Made by a program: the position numbers and the translations under genes. The notes beneath the pieces are model-generated. The model saw nothing but the letters and a program-made list of their open reading frames with translations. It made no database searches and had not been told where the DNA came from. Below are positions 48,758 to 61,900 of a DNA stretch of 64,000 bases, piece by piece. The stretch spans positions 2,640,445 to 2,704,444 of the forward strand of contig NC_134015.1 in NCBI RefSeq assembly GCF_040712315.1. The letters run 5' to 3'. Each line of letters starts with the position of its first letter. Position 1 is the stretch's first letter. The DNA comes from Castanea sativa. Lineage: Eukaryota > Streptophyta > Magnoliopsida > Fagales > Fagaceae.

Positions 48758-49670
48758 AGAGAGAAGGGGGGACAAAAACTTAAACTTACACACAGTTTGT
48801 AACTATTAAAACGAAAGGAATGATATGTGATGCAATGCCATGACATCAGAAAACCACCATAAAATGCATTTGAAAATGAGCATATTGGTTGGTTCACATC
48901 CAAACAACTCCACTGCACCAAATTTGAAGACATCCAACCAATAAAGGTCCTACTTACACGGGAGATTCTTTTAGAAATCCTATCTGATTGCTCAAATATA
49001 GGCAATCAATGATACCGTTCAGCATTTTAAGCAAAAGAAGAAAAGAAGGGCACCATTCAGCATCATAGCATAAGCTGGACCACACTGAAGTCATAGTGGT
49101 TAGGTAACAAGCATTGACTAGGAACAAGAAAGGGGAGAGGAAAAGAGGATGGTCACCTTTGACGTAAAGCAAGATGATGAAGAAAAGATCAAGTTCTGGC
49201 AAAAATAAGAAGGTTATGAGAAGCTCATAATTAAACAATGAAAATGTTTCATGAATCAGAGACTAGTAATAATACAATTATAGAGCTGGTATAAGGAATA
49301 AGAACTTAGACCCCAATGTTACCTAGAAATGCCAAATTAAATCTAATATGATTGCCAGGTAAGTGTTCATCATATTATGTAATAACATGTGAGTAACTTG
49401 ATGAACAACTTCCTGAAATTTGAAGTGTAGGCGTAATGTAAAACTAATAATCAGATTGGGAATGCATATTTATGTAACAACATGGAATTTTAGATTCAAA
49501 TTGGTAGGTGTACTGAAGTAAACAACTGTCTTTTATGTCAAGTATTTCATCAATTTTGTCAAGAAAATTAAAGGTATAAGCAGGTTATCTAGGTTGCAGT
49601 TTAATCTTGGATTTGACTAGAAGCCAGATGATTTTCTGTCACTTTTAACATGAAATGGTATCTTATGTTA

Positions 49671-50171
49671 GATTGTCAAAATTGGGATCCTATGTAGGAT
49701 CGTGAGAGGAAGGTGGGATCGTGAATTGTAGGATCGGATTGTGGATCGTAAGATCCTACATTATTTAAGAAAAAAACAAAAGATACACATTGGTATGTTA
49801 AATAATGACATAAATTATACATTCATTGATATAATTAACATACATCACTACATCCATTTGCAAGCATAATTTAAAAAGACTAAAAACCTCAAAATGTGAC
49901 ACTCTATTGGGATATTTTTTATTTGGGTTCAACTGACACTCTCTCTACATTAGAGTGAAAAAACTTGGTCCATTGAGATTATATTTTTCATTTGGGTCCA
50001 ACTGAGTCTTCTATCTAGTGAAATAAGATTATAAGAAACCAAGGTTGTTTAGAATCATCAAAATCGTACGATTCTACCAAACCTGAACGATTGCTAAAAT
50101 CCTTGAAAGATCCGGATTGTGAAATCGTAAAATCGTAGGATTGTAAGATCCAGATCGGAATTTTGACAACC
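49671..50171. mobile_element. MITE-like element with 'gattgtcaaaatt' inverted ends
   Basis: The left end gattgtcaaaattgggatcc pairs with the right end (reverse-complemented ggttgtcaaaattccgatct). Next to both ends are runs of 'ggatcgtgaa/gtaggatcg' words. No clear target duplication and no coding sequence are seen, so the superfamily is undecided. Confidence 0.6.
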
Positions 50172-50177
50172 AACCAT

Positions 50178-50287
50178 GATCCTATGTATCCCTTGAAATA
50201 ATTAAAAATGTGTTTAACAAGTTCCTTCCTTTGATCCTATGTATCCCTTGAAATAATTAAAAATGTGTTTAACAAGTTCCTTCCTCA
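50178..50287. repeat. 55 bp tandem duplication
   Basis: Two units (50178-50232 and 50233-50287) beginning gatcctatgtatcccttgaa are essentially identical. They directly follow the element ending at 50171. Confidence 0.92.
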
Positions 50288-50374
50288 AAGAAAGTATGTT
50301 TTACAAAAATGCAAAGAAGCATCACGGACTTCTACTTCTGTGTCAATTATGTTAAACATGTGGAATGGTGTTTA

Positions 50375-50980
50375 CAACTTTACATGTGAAATCCATCTTT
50401 TGAGACAGAAGCCTGCAAGTAGAAATCTCAAAAGCTAAGGTTGACGAGAACCAGTACGAGAGTCAAATTAAAACTTGTTTCACAAGTTTATGGGGAAAGA
50501 TGTCTGACAAAAATGCGCAATGGCAGACTCACAATTATTTTCCTGACAACAGTGTAAAACATGTCAAGTGGCATTTATGCCCTTAGCACATTGTGCAAAC
50601 ATGAATCAACATTGCCTAGAAGCCAACATGTGAGGAATTTAAACAGGCAAAACTCAGGTACAATTCATCAGGTGTTGTGCAACTTTACATGTGAAATCCA
50701 TCTTTTGAGACAGAAGCCTGCAGGAAGAAATCTCAAAAGCTAAGGTTGACGAGAACCAGTACAAGAATCAAATTAAAAGTTGTTTCACAAGTTTATGGTG
50801 AAAGATGTTTGACAGAAATGCACAATGGCAGACTCACACTTATTTTCCTGTCAACAGTGTAAAACATGTCAAGTGGCATTTATGCCCTTAACACACTGTG
50901 CAAACATGAATCAACATTGCCTAGAAGCCAACATGTGAGGAATTTAAACAGTCAAAACTCAGGTACAATTCATTAGGTGT
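50375..50980. repeat. 305 bp tandem duplication
   Basis: Units 50375-50679 and about 50680-50980 are roughly 95% identical by eye, from caactttacatgtgaaatcc to aactcaggtacaattcat. No reading frame is kept across either unit. The origin of the unit is unknown. Confidence 0.92.
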
Positions 50981-53660
50981 TATACCTTAGGTTTCTCAAT
51001 CAAATTTAAATACATGGCTGCATTGATCAATTCAGTATACACAATATTATCTTTTTAAAAATAATTAATTTTAATGCAGGCATGTATTTAAATTTAATTA
51101 GGGAACTTAATGTACAACACCTGAAGATTATACAGAAGAAGCACTAGTATGGATGCGGGTGGGTATAGTTACGATACGAATACAATATGGAAAATGGTGA
51201 TACGAAAATTCTTGAAAAGCTAGGATATGATATGATGGGTATTAATTAAATGTAAAATATATTTGTATCCATATTTTTAAAATATTATTAAGCATATATC
51301 AATTTTATACCAATAATGAATAATAAAGTGAATCCATGGCTTTCAAATGATGTTTAGAATACAAACTAAGATCCAAAAGGGTAAATAAAAGATAGCTTAA
51401 CATTGAAACCAATACATAAAAAATATAAATAAAAATATTCACAAGTTTGGGTTATCTTTGACTATTGGGAGGTTGGGTTACGACTCTCATACATATTGGC
51501 AATTTTTTAAAATTAATTAACAAAAAATGGGGATATGCATGCAAGAGTATCTTAGTGGTATTTGGTATGGATACGTATCGGATATGGGTACGTGAGCAAA
51601 ACTGAAGGATTGTGCTTCCTATTTATACTTAAGTTTTACCCTTTACCAACTTAGTAGTATTCTTAAGTCTAAAAATAAATTTGTCAATGTATTTAAAATT
51701 TGACTCAATGTTGAGTTCAGTCCAAATTCAACCAAATAATTTTGATCAGGCTGTGAAAAGTGATAAGAACAACAAATTCGACAAAGTCAACTAGAAATTG
51801 AGTAATCAAAAACTGTCTTATTCATATAATATCTGGGAATTAAAGGATGTATAGAATTTGATTATGAGCATGATGAAGTGTCTCACCATCCTCTCTTGTA
51901 ATTTTTTGTAATAACTTGTTTAGAAAATGTAAGATTCTTCTTCCCTGTGCATGGATCACATATCTAGTTTGTAGTGTTTGACATAACATTTGCACGAGCA
52001 AAGTTTCTGTTTTTTATTTTAGTTATCTATCTTTCATTAAAAGTATTTCTTTTGTCCTTTGTGTATTAATGTGAAATTATTTTGATATTTCAAGAAGATC
52101 CATCCCATAATGCAGGATGCACTTAAGACTTATGCCATCAGGCATGATATAGCCATTCACCATCTTTCAGCCAGTGGGGCAAAAACCATTTTATTTTTCA
52201 AGTAATACAACGTTTTTGAAGTGAGGAGATATATCATTTGCACGGTATGTGTACACAACACTCGATTGAATACAGCACCAATCATATGTTTTAGTGGTTT
52301 AACTTTCCTTGCAATAACAGCCTAACACATATTTGACCGAGTTATAAATCTTAAATATTAAATAAGTAGGCTATTTCTCTTGGAAAAACTTAACAATCCA
52401 TATAGGAGTGGGCACACTTAGACATACACAAATGACACAAGAGCACAAACTTGGAAGATGGCTAGAGTGAAAGAGAGGTTTAACTGACATACATAAAACA
52501 AGTAATTCAGAAAATTAGGAATTTATAGCCACTTTATACCAAACATCTCTCACCATAATGGACAACAGAAAGATACTCTTTGTATTCTTGCAAGCACAAC
52601 AACATCCTTTCTTATAAGTTAACAAGAAAAGGATTTCAATATCCCTTTTTTTTTTTTGATAAGTAAGAAAGATGTATATTTAGTGACATATTAACTAAGT
52701 TACTAAAATGGGAGAAATATAAGTTGAAACAAGCAAATGCAAAATCCATATTGGAAAGATCACCTCTTTTTGTATGATCTTCAACTCAACAGTGCCCCGT
52801 ATTGCAATCACTTTTCCTTTTTTCTCAGGTCAAGTCTTACTACCTGGGACCAACCAACTCACTTTGTAATAATGTCATGAATTTGGGTACAAATCAAGGT
52901 AGCACCTGTAAAAATGACACAAGATGTTAGCAGCTTCACATAAAAATAAATAAATAAACATAAAAAAAAAAAATAATCAGAATAAAATGTCATTCTTCAA
53001 AAAATAATGTACCTAAAGCTGACGATGATATTCTTCCTAGCAAAACTTGTCCTGCGAAATTTGCTTGACATGATGCAGCGTATGAGATGGAGGATCTACC
53101 ACCAAAAGTGATTTGCGATGGCTTCTCCACATGGTCATACTTCAGATACAAGTTGGAAAAGTTTCTCTCTTGGACCCATCATGACTTCATGAGTAGGCGT
53201 TTAGAATCTTGTTTTACTACAAAAAAAAGTGCTTTTTTAGATTGTAGAGCCTGCAAGTTAGCAATTGGAGGCCATTACTATGGACATTGTAGAAAAATGT
53301 CACGTGAAAAAGTCAGACTGATCAACCACAGGTCCCACCTAGGTCATCAATTACTCCATCTTAAAGATCAATATCTGGACCATCTAAATGTTTTTGCCTT
53401 CATTAGTCTCACTAGAGGATAAGCCATTATAAACAGAACTCCATGATTGATTTTCTGAGCACATTTCAGCTAAAATTCACAATTTAATATTTCCATCGTG
53501 CCAAAAAAAATAATAGAACACAATCTTAGTTTGCAATTGTCCAGCAATGTCAAGACTTTGCTTGAATATCTAATATAAGACTCAGGGAAGGTAAGTATGC
53601 ATGACTGATGTCTCTAAATCAGTCAGTCCTTGGATCTAGTAAGAAACATTATATGCACAA

Positions 53661-55772
53661 TCACCAATAGTCTTTGCAAGAACACAATCCATCCTTAAAA
53701 TGATGAAATCTATTAGCATCCCTCAAAATGATATCCCTCCCTGTCACTTTTGCTATTAATTTGATTGCAGAATGACAGTCCCCACAAACCCGAAGATTCT
53801 TCATCACCCGAATGGGCACCCCTTCTGGCAACTTTAGGAGTCCATATGCTACAGCCAGTTTCTCACTATGATACCCCAACATATGCACCTTTTCTTCTTC
53901 ATCCACATCATGCAGCACAAAGCTACCATCAGGGCAGTACCCAGCTTCTCTTAACAATCCACTTATTCTCTCCAACATTTTCATGATCAATTCCTGCTCA
54001 GGGTGGCCCATGCTATCTCCCCCTGTAAACATATGTACTTTCTTTTCCACCTCAATCCAACTACAGCCAGGTGACTTGCTCACACTTCTGCTTCTCATTT
54101 TTTTCCTCAAGACTGCAACATCACCCCATTTACCTTTGGATGCATAAATATTTGATAGCAAAGTGTAATGCCCAGAATTTTTGGGCTCAAGCTGTACAAG
54201 TTTCTTTGCTGCAACTTCAGCCAAATCCAGCTTCATGTGGGTTCTACATGCACCTAATAAAGCACCCCAAACAACAGCATCTGCCTCCACTGGCATACTC
54301 TCAATCAAATTCATTGCCTCATTTACCTGTCCTGCCCGTCCAAGTAGATCAACCATGCAAGCATAGTGTTCAGTTCTTTGCTCCACTTGATATTTGGAGT
54401 TCATTAACTCAAAAATTTCAAGCCCTTCTTTAACCTTCCCAGTGTAGCTGCATGCTGAAAGAACTCCAATAAAAGTGACATCGTCGGGCAAAATGTTCAA
54501 AGAACACATCTCATAGAAAACCTGCAAAGCTTCCTCACCTAAACCATGTTGAGCATACCCTGTAATAATAGAATTCCACATAACAATATCCTTTGGAGCA
54601 AACCTGTCAAACACCAACTTTGCCTTCACAAGGTTGCCACATTTAACATACATTGTGATCAATACTGAGGCAACATACACATCAAGATCATACTGGGATC
54701 TCACCAACTGGCCATGAACCTGTTTACCATGATCAAGACTTGCCAGGCTGGCACAAAGACCAAGAGCACTGATCAAAGAAGGGAAGTTAGGCCGAACTCC
54801 TTCTCTTTGCATTACAGCAAACAAATTAAGTGCTTCCAATTCAAATCCATTCTGTTCATAAACCTTTATCATTGCACTCCACGTCCCATCATCTTTCTCT
54901 CTCATTTGGTCAAACACCCACCTTGCTTTAGCTACCTCCCCATTCTGGCCAAGTCCAAGGATCATCGCATTGCAAGCAACAATTGACTTCACTGGCATTG
55001 CATCAAAAAGCTCCAAAGCCTCTTCTATCCGCTCACATTGAGTGTACCCCATCAGCATTGCTGTCCATGACACCTCATTTTTCTCTGGCATCACTTCAAA
55101 AAGCTTTCTAGCAACATCCACCCGCTGGTTATGCACATACCCAGAAATCATAGTAGTCCAAGTAATCACATTCCTTCGTGGCATCTCATCAAAAATCTCA
55201 CGAGCTTCAGCCAACTGCCCTTCTTGACAAAACCCTCCAATCATACTAGTCCTTGCCACAACATCCTTCTCAGGCATCATATCAAAAATCCGACAAGCCT
55301 CATCAATACGACCCTCTTGTATTAGACCACCCAACATCACCGTCCACGACACAACATTCTTTTCAGGCATTTTCCAAAAGAGTGATTCAGCCTCCGAAAC
55401 CATACCCTCTTTCACATATCCCCTAACCATCGCAGTCCATGAAACAACATTTCTTTCAGGCATCAAATCGAATACCTTTCTAGCTTCACTAACCATCCCA
55501 TTCTTTATATACCCGGATATCAACCCATTCCAAGAAACAACACACCTCTCTGGCATTCTATCAAACAAAATCTTAGCTTCACGGGGCTGATAATTTTGGA
55601 AATACCCAGCAATAATTGAGTTCCAAGCAACAACGCTTTTCTCAGGCATTTTATCAAACACCTTCCGGGCATTCTCGATATGGCCGATACGAGCATACCT
55701 TGCAATCTGAGAAAGGGAGGAAATTGCAACACTTGTACAATATATCCTATATGGGTTTAACCTAAAATGCAT
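53661..55772 (-). CDS. PLS-class DYW pentatricopeptide repeat protein
   Basis: An intronless 703-residue protein, predicted to act in mitochondria (or plastids) as a site-specific C-to-U RNA editing factor. After about 20 N-terminal residues come tandem 31-35 residue PPR motifs (for example VVSWNGLISGYIKNGMVSEA, VVSWTAMVRGYVKEGMVSEA) up to about residue 500. The E/E+ region follows (PGCSWIEVEKKVHMF), then a DYW deaminase domain with HSEKLA (the His-x-Glu zinc/catalytic motif), CGDCHSAIK (the CxxC pair) and the terminal DYW. No stop or frameshift interrupts it. Close relatives recalled are Arabidopsis At1g56690 and At1g09410, of almost the same length. Between NIMIN and GDSL it keeps the Arabidopsis gene order. 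Its RNA target cannot be told from here. Confidence 0.95.
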   Translation of the reverse strand: MHFRLNPYRIYCTSVAISSLSQIARYARIGHIENARKVFDKMPEKSVVAWNSIIAGYFQNYQPREAKILFDRMPERCVVSWNGLISGYIKNGMVSEARKVFDLMPERNVVSWTAMVRGYVKEGMVSEAESLFWKMPEKNVVSWTVMLGGLIQEGRIDEACRIFDMMPEKDVVARTSMIGGFCQEGQLAEAREIFDEMPRRNVITWTTMISGYVHNQRVDVARKLFEVMPEKNEVSWTAMLMGYTQCERIEEALELFDAMPVKSIVACNAMILGLGQNGEVAKARWVFDQMREKDDGTWSAMIKVYEQNGFELEALNLFAVMQREGVRPNFPSLISALGLCASLASLDHGKQVHGQLVRSQYDLDVYVASVLITMYVKCGNLVKAKLVFDRFAPKDIVMWNSIITGYAQHGLGEEALQVFYEMCSLNILPDDVTFIGVLSACSYTGKVKEGLEIFELMNSKYQVEQRTEHYACMVDLLGRAGQVNEAMNLIESMPVEADAVVWGALLGACRTHMKLDLAEVAAKKLVQLEPKNSGHYTLLSNIYASKGKWGDVAVLRKKMRSRSVSKSPGCSWIEVEKKVHMFTGGDSMGHPEQELIMKMLERISGLLREAGYCPDGSFVLHDVDEEEKVHMLGYHSEKLAVAYGLLKLPEGVPIRVMKNLRVCGDCHSAIKLIAKVTGRDIILRDANRFHHFKDGLCSCKDYW

Positions 55773-57407
55773 TGTTTAACTAGAATCTGAATTCCCCAGA
55801 TGAAAAAAGACACTAAATTTCAAAATTTTATTGGAAATTTTGCAGTTTCTTTAGGTACCCAGATATCAAATATGGCTAAAATTGTAAAACAGTGATAAAG
55901 TTAGGATTTTGGCTCAGAATTGTGAAGATTGAGACTGGGTTTTTTTCAACTATGCAAGAGCGCGGGAAACCCTTTTGAGGCCAAGTGAGGGTGACCTAAC
56001 GCAATTTATACTAACTTTATGAAACTAATAAGTAGAAAGAACCGTCGTCGTTTTGGCAACCATTTATGTTTGTAAAAGCTATTAGTGACAGTGTAATGTT
56101 TTTATAGCAACGAATTTATAATAAATAAAAAAGGTTCCTTACCAAAAGAACTTTTGAAGCTTATATCAGTTTTTATTTTTATTTTTATTTTTATTTTTTT
56201 TCTTTTATAAGCTTCAATTTCATATAATTAAAAGCCTATATTAGTTGGAGTGAAACTTATATTCGGTGTTCTTTTAAAATAGATACGACACGATTCAGAC
56301 ACATGTTTAAAATTGAACACATATCTAAATTGTGTCGTATCCAGTGCAAAAACACACTAGATACAAACCAGTATCCATTAGTTGGTATATGTTGCCATAA
56401 TAAATCTTAAAAAGCAATTGTGTTTATTTGAACTTTTTCTTTTTTTGCATCATTTTTTTTTAAGTGTCAAATTTTACTCTCCTTCTTTTCCTATTACTTT
56501 TTATCTTCTACTTGGATTCCCTTCCAATAATGTGAATGTGTTAAGGCTAATCCAAATGCACTAGTGTGAAGCAAGGATGATAGGTATTTAAATAGAATAG
56601 TGGTAAAGTATTGAGATTGACGTAGTTGTTTGTGAATAGTAGATTAACTAAAATAATAAAAGAGGAATTTTTTAGACCAAATTTGACTAAAAGTGCAATG
56701 AGTCTTATGTAAATGTCCTTATACTTTCAAAGCAAAAGTGAAAAAGAAAATTGCTAGTGTCGATCAAAAGAAAGAGTTAAAAAAATTTTAGAGTAATTCT
56801 TATCTGAAGTTTTTTGAATTTTATCTATTTATTGTGAAATGATTGTATAGAATTTGGCTATGGTTTGATCATTCTTCAAAATTACATATGGTTTTGGTCC
56901 AACATTGTATTGATGTATTGATGATTTTGGTCCAACGTTGTATTGATGGGTAACAGTATGCTTTGATAATGTCTTTTGACTTTCCTTCCTTAAAAGTCAT
57001 ACATTACTTGCCTTAACGAAGAAGACTTTCATTCCTTTGACTTTAATGTTGATTACAGTAGTTAGGAAAATACTGTTGATTAGGTGGAATAAATATCGAT
57101 ATACAACAAATTAAGGTTAACCAAGTAAATCTACTACTAGTGTAAATACTAGAGTAAAATCTAATGAAAAAGCTATCATCAATGGTTGAACCTACACACA
57201 TTTAACTGCGAATTACAATAAACAATAGTTACTTTGATGCATTAAAGTAGTAGATAAATCACAAACTAGAACTAATCCCTATCCTAAGGATTTCAAAGAG
57301 TAATGAGTAGATATGTGAGTGATTCTGCGTCTGTTTTTTTAAGATGCAAACTTATTTATACTTGAGATCTTAACAGTTATTCTTGATTATTTTTGCTACA
57401 TAATAAA
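55773..57407. other. PPR 5' flank and intergenic DNA
   Basis: The PPR promoter and 5' UTR lie here, but no core element can be fixed with confidence. A 10 bp inverted repeat (gatacgacac/gtgtcgtatc, about 56282-56342) may be a repeat fragment. No gene is seen. Confidence 0.4.
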
Positions 57408-57412
57408 CTTAC

Positions 57413-58022
57413 TGTTGAGTTAGCAGAAGCTCTGACACTAAATTGTTGAACAAAAGACTAAACAAGAGAGTTTTTATTAAGAACTTGACACTTTGAATTA
57501 CAACACTTTATAAGCACTAATGCTATTACAAGACAAACACCAACTCTCTAGACACCTACACACACTTCACCTTACATACAACTTCACACCTCTCACTTGG
57601 TGCTTTATGACACTCACTTCACAACTCTAGGAGTCTCACACTCTCTACTTCACCTTACACTCTACTTCACTTCACTTCACTTCACACCTCACCACATCTA
57701 TTTATATACTAAGTGTATGTTGGTTAGGGAACCAACTTGAAGCTTCTAGCATCTTCCTTTTTATTGGCATTAAACTAATGTCATTCTCTAACCTTCTAGA
57801 CTATTCTATAAACATGTGGTTAAAATTCACTAATGCAAGGAAGCTTCTAGAGAGAATTCCGGAAAGAGAGCAAGAAAGAAATTTTCGGAATTAGAGAGCA
57901 ATTTCTAGAGAGAGAGATTGTGTGAGAAGTTCTAGAAGTTTCTAGAGAACTCGAGAAAGAAGCAAATTGAGTGGAACTCTAGAAATTTCTAGAGACAAGA
58001 GAATTAGTGTTGATTTTTAACA
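57413..58022 (-). mobile_element. Solo LTR (610 bp) with heat-shock-element-like motifs
   Basis: Ends TGTTGAG...TTTTTAACA are flanked by cttac on both sides (57408-57412 and 58023-58027). On the minus strand TATATAAATAG (near 57700) is a TATA box, so the LTR is read toward lower coordinates, toward the PPR gene. Upstream of that TATA lie TTCTAGAAGTTTCTAGAGAA (57930-57949) and the palindrome CTCTAGAAATTTCTAGAG (about 57977-57994), both with alternating TTC/GAA blocks like heat shock elements, plus further ttctaga words. Heat-responsive Copia LTRs such as ONSEN share this layout. There is no internal region or partner LTR. Confidence 0.85.
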
Positions 58023-58463
58023 CTTACATTGTTCTTATAAATTATAAAACACTTGTTACTTACTTTGTTCTTATATAACACTTGTTAGATTGTGGCAATT
58101 CTTTCCATGCTATTTGGAGCGATTTTTGAAGTGGGTGGCAAACTCCCTTTTTGAAATTCCGTGACATACATCCTTACCAAAATCTTTAGTGATAATTTAT
58201 CACTAACAGCAACATATTTAAAAAAAAAAAAAAAACATTTAAACAATCCTTAAATAATATTGTTTTGGTATCTGTTTAAATTATCGATTACATAACAAAA
58301 TTCAATCAATCATTTCACAATGGATAAATAAGTTATTAAGAATTTCATGGTGAAATTATCTTACGAACTATTAAAAATCCTAACCTGTTAATGACAACCA
58401 TAGTTTTTACTATTAATTTTGATAGCCTGTAAAATTAATTTTTCATTTAGTTTTCGTCAACTG

Positions 58464-58594
58464 TAAATGTAGGAATATCTCTTTCTTTAATTGTCTATGT
58501 AAAAACTAAGAACACTAACTTTTATGATAAATGTAGTAGGAGTATCTCTTTCTTTAATTGTCTACGTAAAAACTAAGGACACTTATCATTTATG
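58464..58594. repeat. ~66 bp tandem duplication
   Basis: Two units share tatctctttctttaattgtc and taaaaactaag-acact, differing at a few bases. They lie about 330 bp below the GDSL stop codon. Confidence 0.85.
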
Positions 58595-58923
58595 ATACGG
58601 CCATGTTTGGCTCTTTCCCATTTGTTATTTCAGAGCAAAAATATGTCTAGTTGTCTTGTCTCCTCAAATACTTAGCCAAATGAGCAATAACTCACAAATG
58701 GTTGAAAACTTCAGTTCCATTTTTATGCACTTCTTTATAAAAGGGCTGCATAAAGGAGGTGACTCTTTCATTTCCATTGACCTTTTTGCTTTGCATGTGT
58801 ACAAGTTACAAAACCTCCTCATCTTAACAATATCTTCACTTCTACAAAGATCAATGTGGTTGTGGCAGCATTACAAGAAAAGAACAACATTTATGGAATT
58901 CAAGACTGGCATGCTAATGATCC

Positions 58924-61900
58924 TTAAATGGTCAACTGCGAACAAAAGAAATCGAATGTGGTACGTGGTGTAGAATAAGCTGTGGAAAGTACTTTCGAGG
59001 CTATGATGGTATTAGCGGCTTCAGTGTAATGGATCCCATCCCAGCTTATGAATTTAGATCCGTCATCACAGGCCTGAGAGCCAGGATTACCACAAGTCAC
59101 CTTGATATTGTAATTGTATGGAGGACCTCCAAAGCCACAGCATGCCATCAGTGGACTTGAGAAACCTAGATAAATAATCGATGATCAAAGCTATGCACGA
59201 ATAGAACATTGTCTAGTGATAATATCACTCGACTAATTTGGTTCATTCACTATTAATTCAACGCAATAATTTAGTTTATGTGAACATGGATCACATTAGT
59301 GTTCGAAGAGATATAACAAAACTACAAAAGCAATTGGTGAAGGAGAGAAAAAACTTGAGAAACAATAAGCTTACCATATTTGGTGGCATTGGCAATGAGA
59401 TCATACTTGATGGAATATATATCTACATAGACAACTTTGGCGTCTTTGAGTTCGGACCTCATCTCTACGCATAAATGGCGTAGTCCTTCATTGAATACTC
59501 TTGCAGCAGAATTGTAAGATGAAATACAACCATATGGATCCAAATCCTTGTTTTGCACTAATGATAGTTTTTGGGGGAGACAACCAAATGGCCCCGTATT
59601 GTGAATCCAAAAGTTCCTGCCACCTTGATTATATAAGGTCTGCATTTGGTGCAACAGAAAAATATAAGTATTGATCAGGAAAACGTGTGTGATTCATGTG
59701 ATATATTACTAAACAGAGTATAATTTTTGCAGGAGTGTATTGAACTCACATTAATCGCATTCTTGATTTGTGTAATGATTGATGGAATTCTTTTTATTAC
59801 TTGCGCATAAGTTAGATTCTTGGAAAAGGAATTGGAGAGGTCATTTTGCCCAATATCAATCATGTAAAGTGCATTCCGGAACCCCTCATCGTTGATTGAA
59901 TTTCCTGAACCTATATGTAACATCACTTTTACTTATAAACATGAATGTTGAATTATGAACTACATAGATACGTTTTCAATATTTAAAATGATATCAATCA
60001 TGCAAAAATGAATTAGAAAACCTTGATGCCACACCTGCTTGACAGAAATGTGCTCAAGTCCTAGCCCTACTATTGCAATAATTATCTTATGCATTAGATA
60101 TATGTATCTGTTAGAGATATATTAGACATATTAGCCCAGAAGAGGTGAGCTTGGGCCTATTACATTGGGCTAATATGTCTAATATCCATTGTTTTAAAAA
60201 CCGGACCGGATTGGCCAGTCCGGCCGGTTCATCGAGAAAACCAGTGTAGTCCGGTCCGGTTAAAAGCAATAAAACCGGTCAAAAACCGGAAATTTTTAAA
60301 AAAAGCGATTTGATGTCCGGTTTGGTTTTTAAAACCATGAATATATCTCTAACGTGTGAAGGATGCATATATTCAATGCATGAGATACCTTCTCTTACTG
60401 TTGGTAAGCCTAATAAACAAGTAGGTCAATACATCTTAGTCCAGGAAATAACATATTAGAGTCTTAGACCACATAGTTTTGAAATGTGGCAAGAACAAAA
60501 CACAAACCCTTTTCAATCCTAGTTTCTCCTATGTTTAAAATAGGGGTGCCACGGTTTTCCCCAATGCCTTCTATCTAATTCACTGAATGGTTACTTGTGG
60601 TTCTTTTTTTTTTTTTAATAGTGGTTACTTGTGATTCTAAGGAGCTAAAAACACCATATTTTACTACTCAGTCAAATTTCAAGGTTAACCGTCTGCATTT
60701 GACATTACATCTGTATCGATGTACCAAATTTAAATCTGAGGATGAAATGTATTTTATCAGACATGTTAGGTATATTTACGGGTTCTAGATGCAAGCCAAT
60801 TATATTGTTGAAGTTATAATTGTGTTAGTGGTCCTAGTCCTAGTCCTAACTGTACTAGCACAATCAATTAGGACATCAGCAATATAAAGGGCATTGGGCC
60901 CTGAATCCGTGCATGTTTCTAAGAGTATCTTTAGATGAGCTTATTTTCATTAGTTTAGTTTGATTGAGAATTTTTAACCATGTAAAAGTACAGTAATACT
61001 AAAAAAACAATAAATTTGAAAAGTCATATATACGGTTCTTCTACAACCACATACTTTATCATAACTTAACAACACGTGCGACTGTGATTGATGAACCATT
61101 ACTTTCACATGAACTCATCGTTCACTGTCGCACGTGTCAGGATTGTAGCGAAAGTTGTGTCCCTAAATTTCATCTTTATGTATAAAGCAAATAGAGAGAC
61201 AAAGTGAATGCAAAGTAAAATGTGAAATTACCTGTAGTAACAAGTTCAAGGGTACGAGCCTTGTAATGAAGGAACTGCATGAGCTGGATGCTCAAAGAGA
61301 AAGGAACAAATTTAGGGAGGGTAGCGGACCCCGCTACAGCAAAGTTTGCCCCATTTGTGAACTTGGACCCACCTAAGGAGTCTAAATATGGGCTCACAAA
61401 ACTTGTATTCAAACTCTGGCCTACACAAAAAAAAATAATAATAATAATAATTACTGATTACAGATCTACCACAAAATCTCAGATATTTTTTTATAACGTA
61501 TAGTTTTTTTTTTTTTTTTTGGGGGGTTAAAATATATTGTATAGTTTACAACTTTGGATCTCATGCCCCTGACACCCTGTCAGTCCACTTGATGGGTCTA
61601 ATAAGTAATAATGATTTAAGAAACAAGGAAAAAAAATGATTAAAGAAGAAGAAGAAGAAGATTCATATGGACACACGGCTGTCACCGTCGCCGACACAAA
61701 TATGGTGACTATTATATAAAAAAAATTCTCTCCCATAAATATTTTTTTTTAACTATGATTAGATCACATGTTTTTTTATGCTTTTAAAATATATGTTAAA
61801 TTTCAATCAAAGAATGTTGTCTATTATTTGATCAATAAACTTATTTTTTGTACATAATTATATACCGTAAAAACTTTTAAATTTAAATATCTGATTGGTG

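Larger units (their letters stand above)
48760..53640. other. Gene-free intergenic stretch with duplications
   Basis: No gene is supported. It contains the element at 49671-50171, tandem duplications at 50178-50287 and 50375-50980, and otherwise AT-rich DNA. The 111-residue plus-strand frame at 53087-53422 has no recognisable domain and lies downstream of the PPR gene. Confidence 0.5.

Noticed and set aside
53087..53422. A 111-residue plus-strand frame near the PPR 3' end
   Set aside because: No recognisable domain, ordinary AT-rich composition and no splice partners.
53765..55325. Several plus-strand frames of 60-120 residues
   Set aside because: They are antisense shadows of the PPR repeats on the minus strand.
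58656..58973. A 105-residue plus-strand frame
   Set aside because: Its 3' part is antisense to the last GDSL exon and the rest has no domain.
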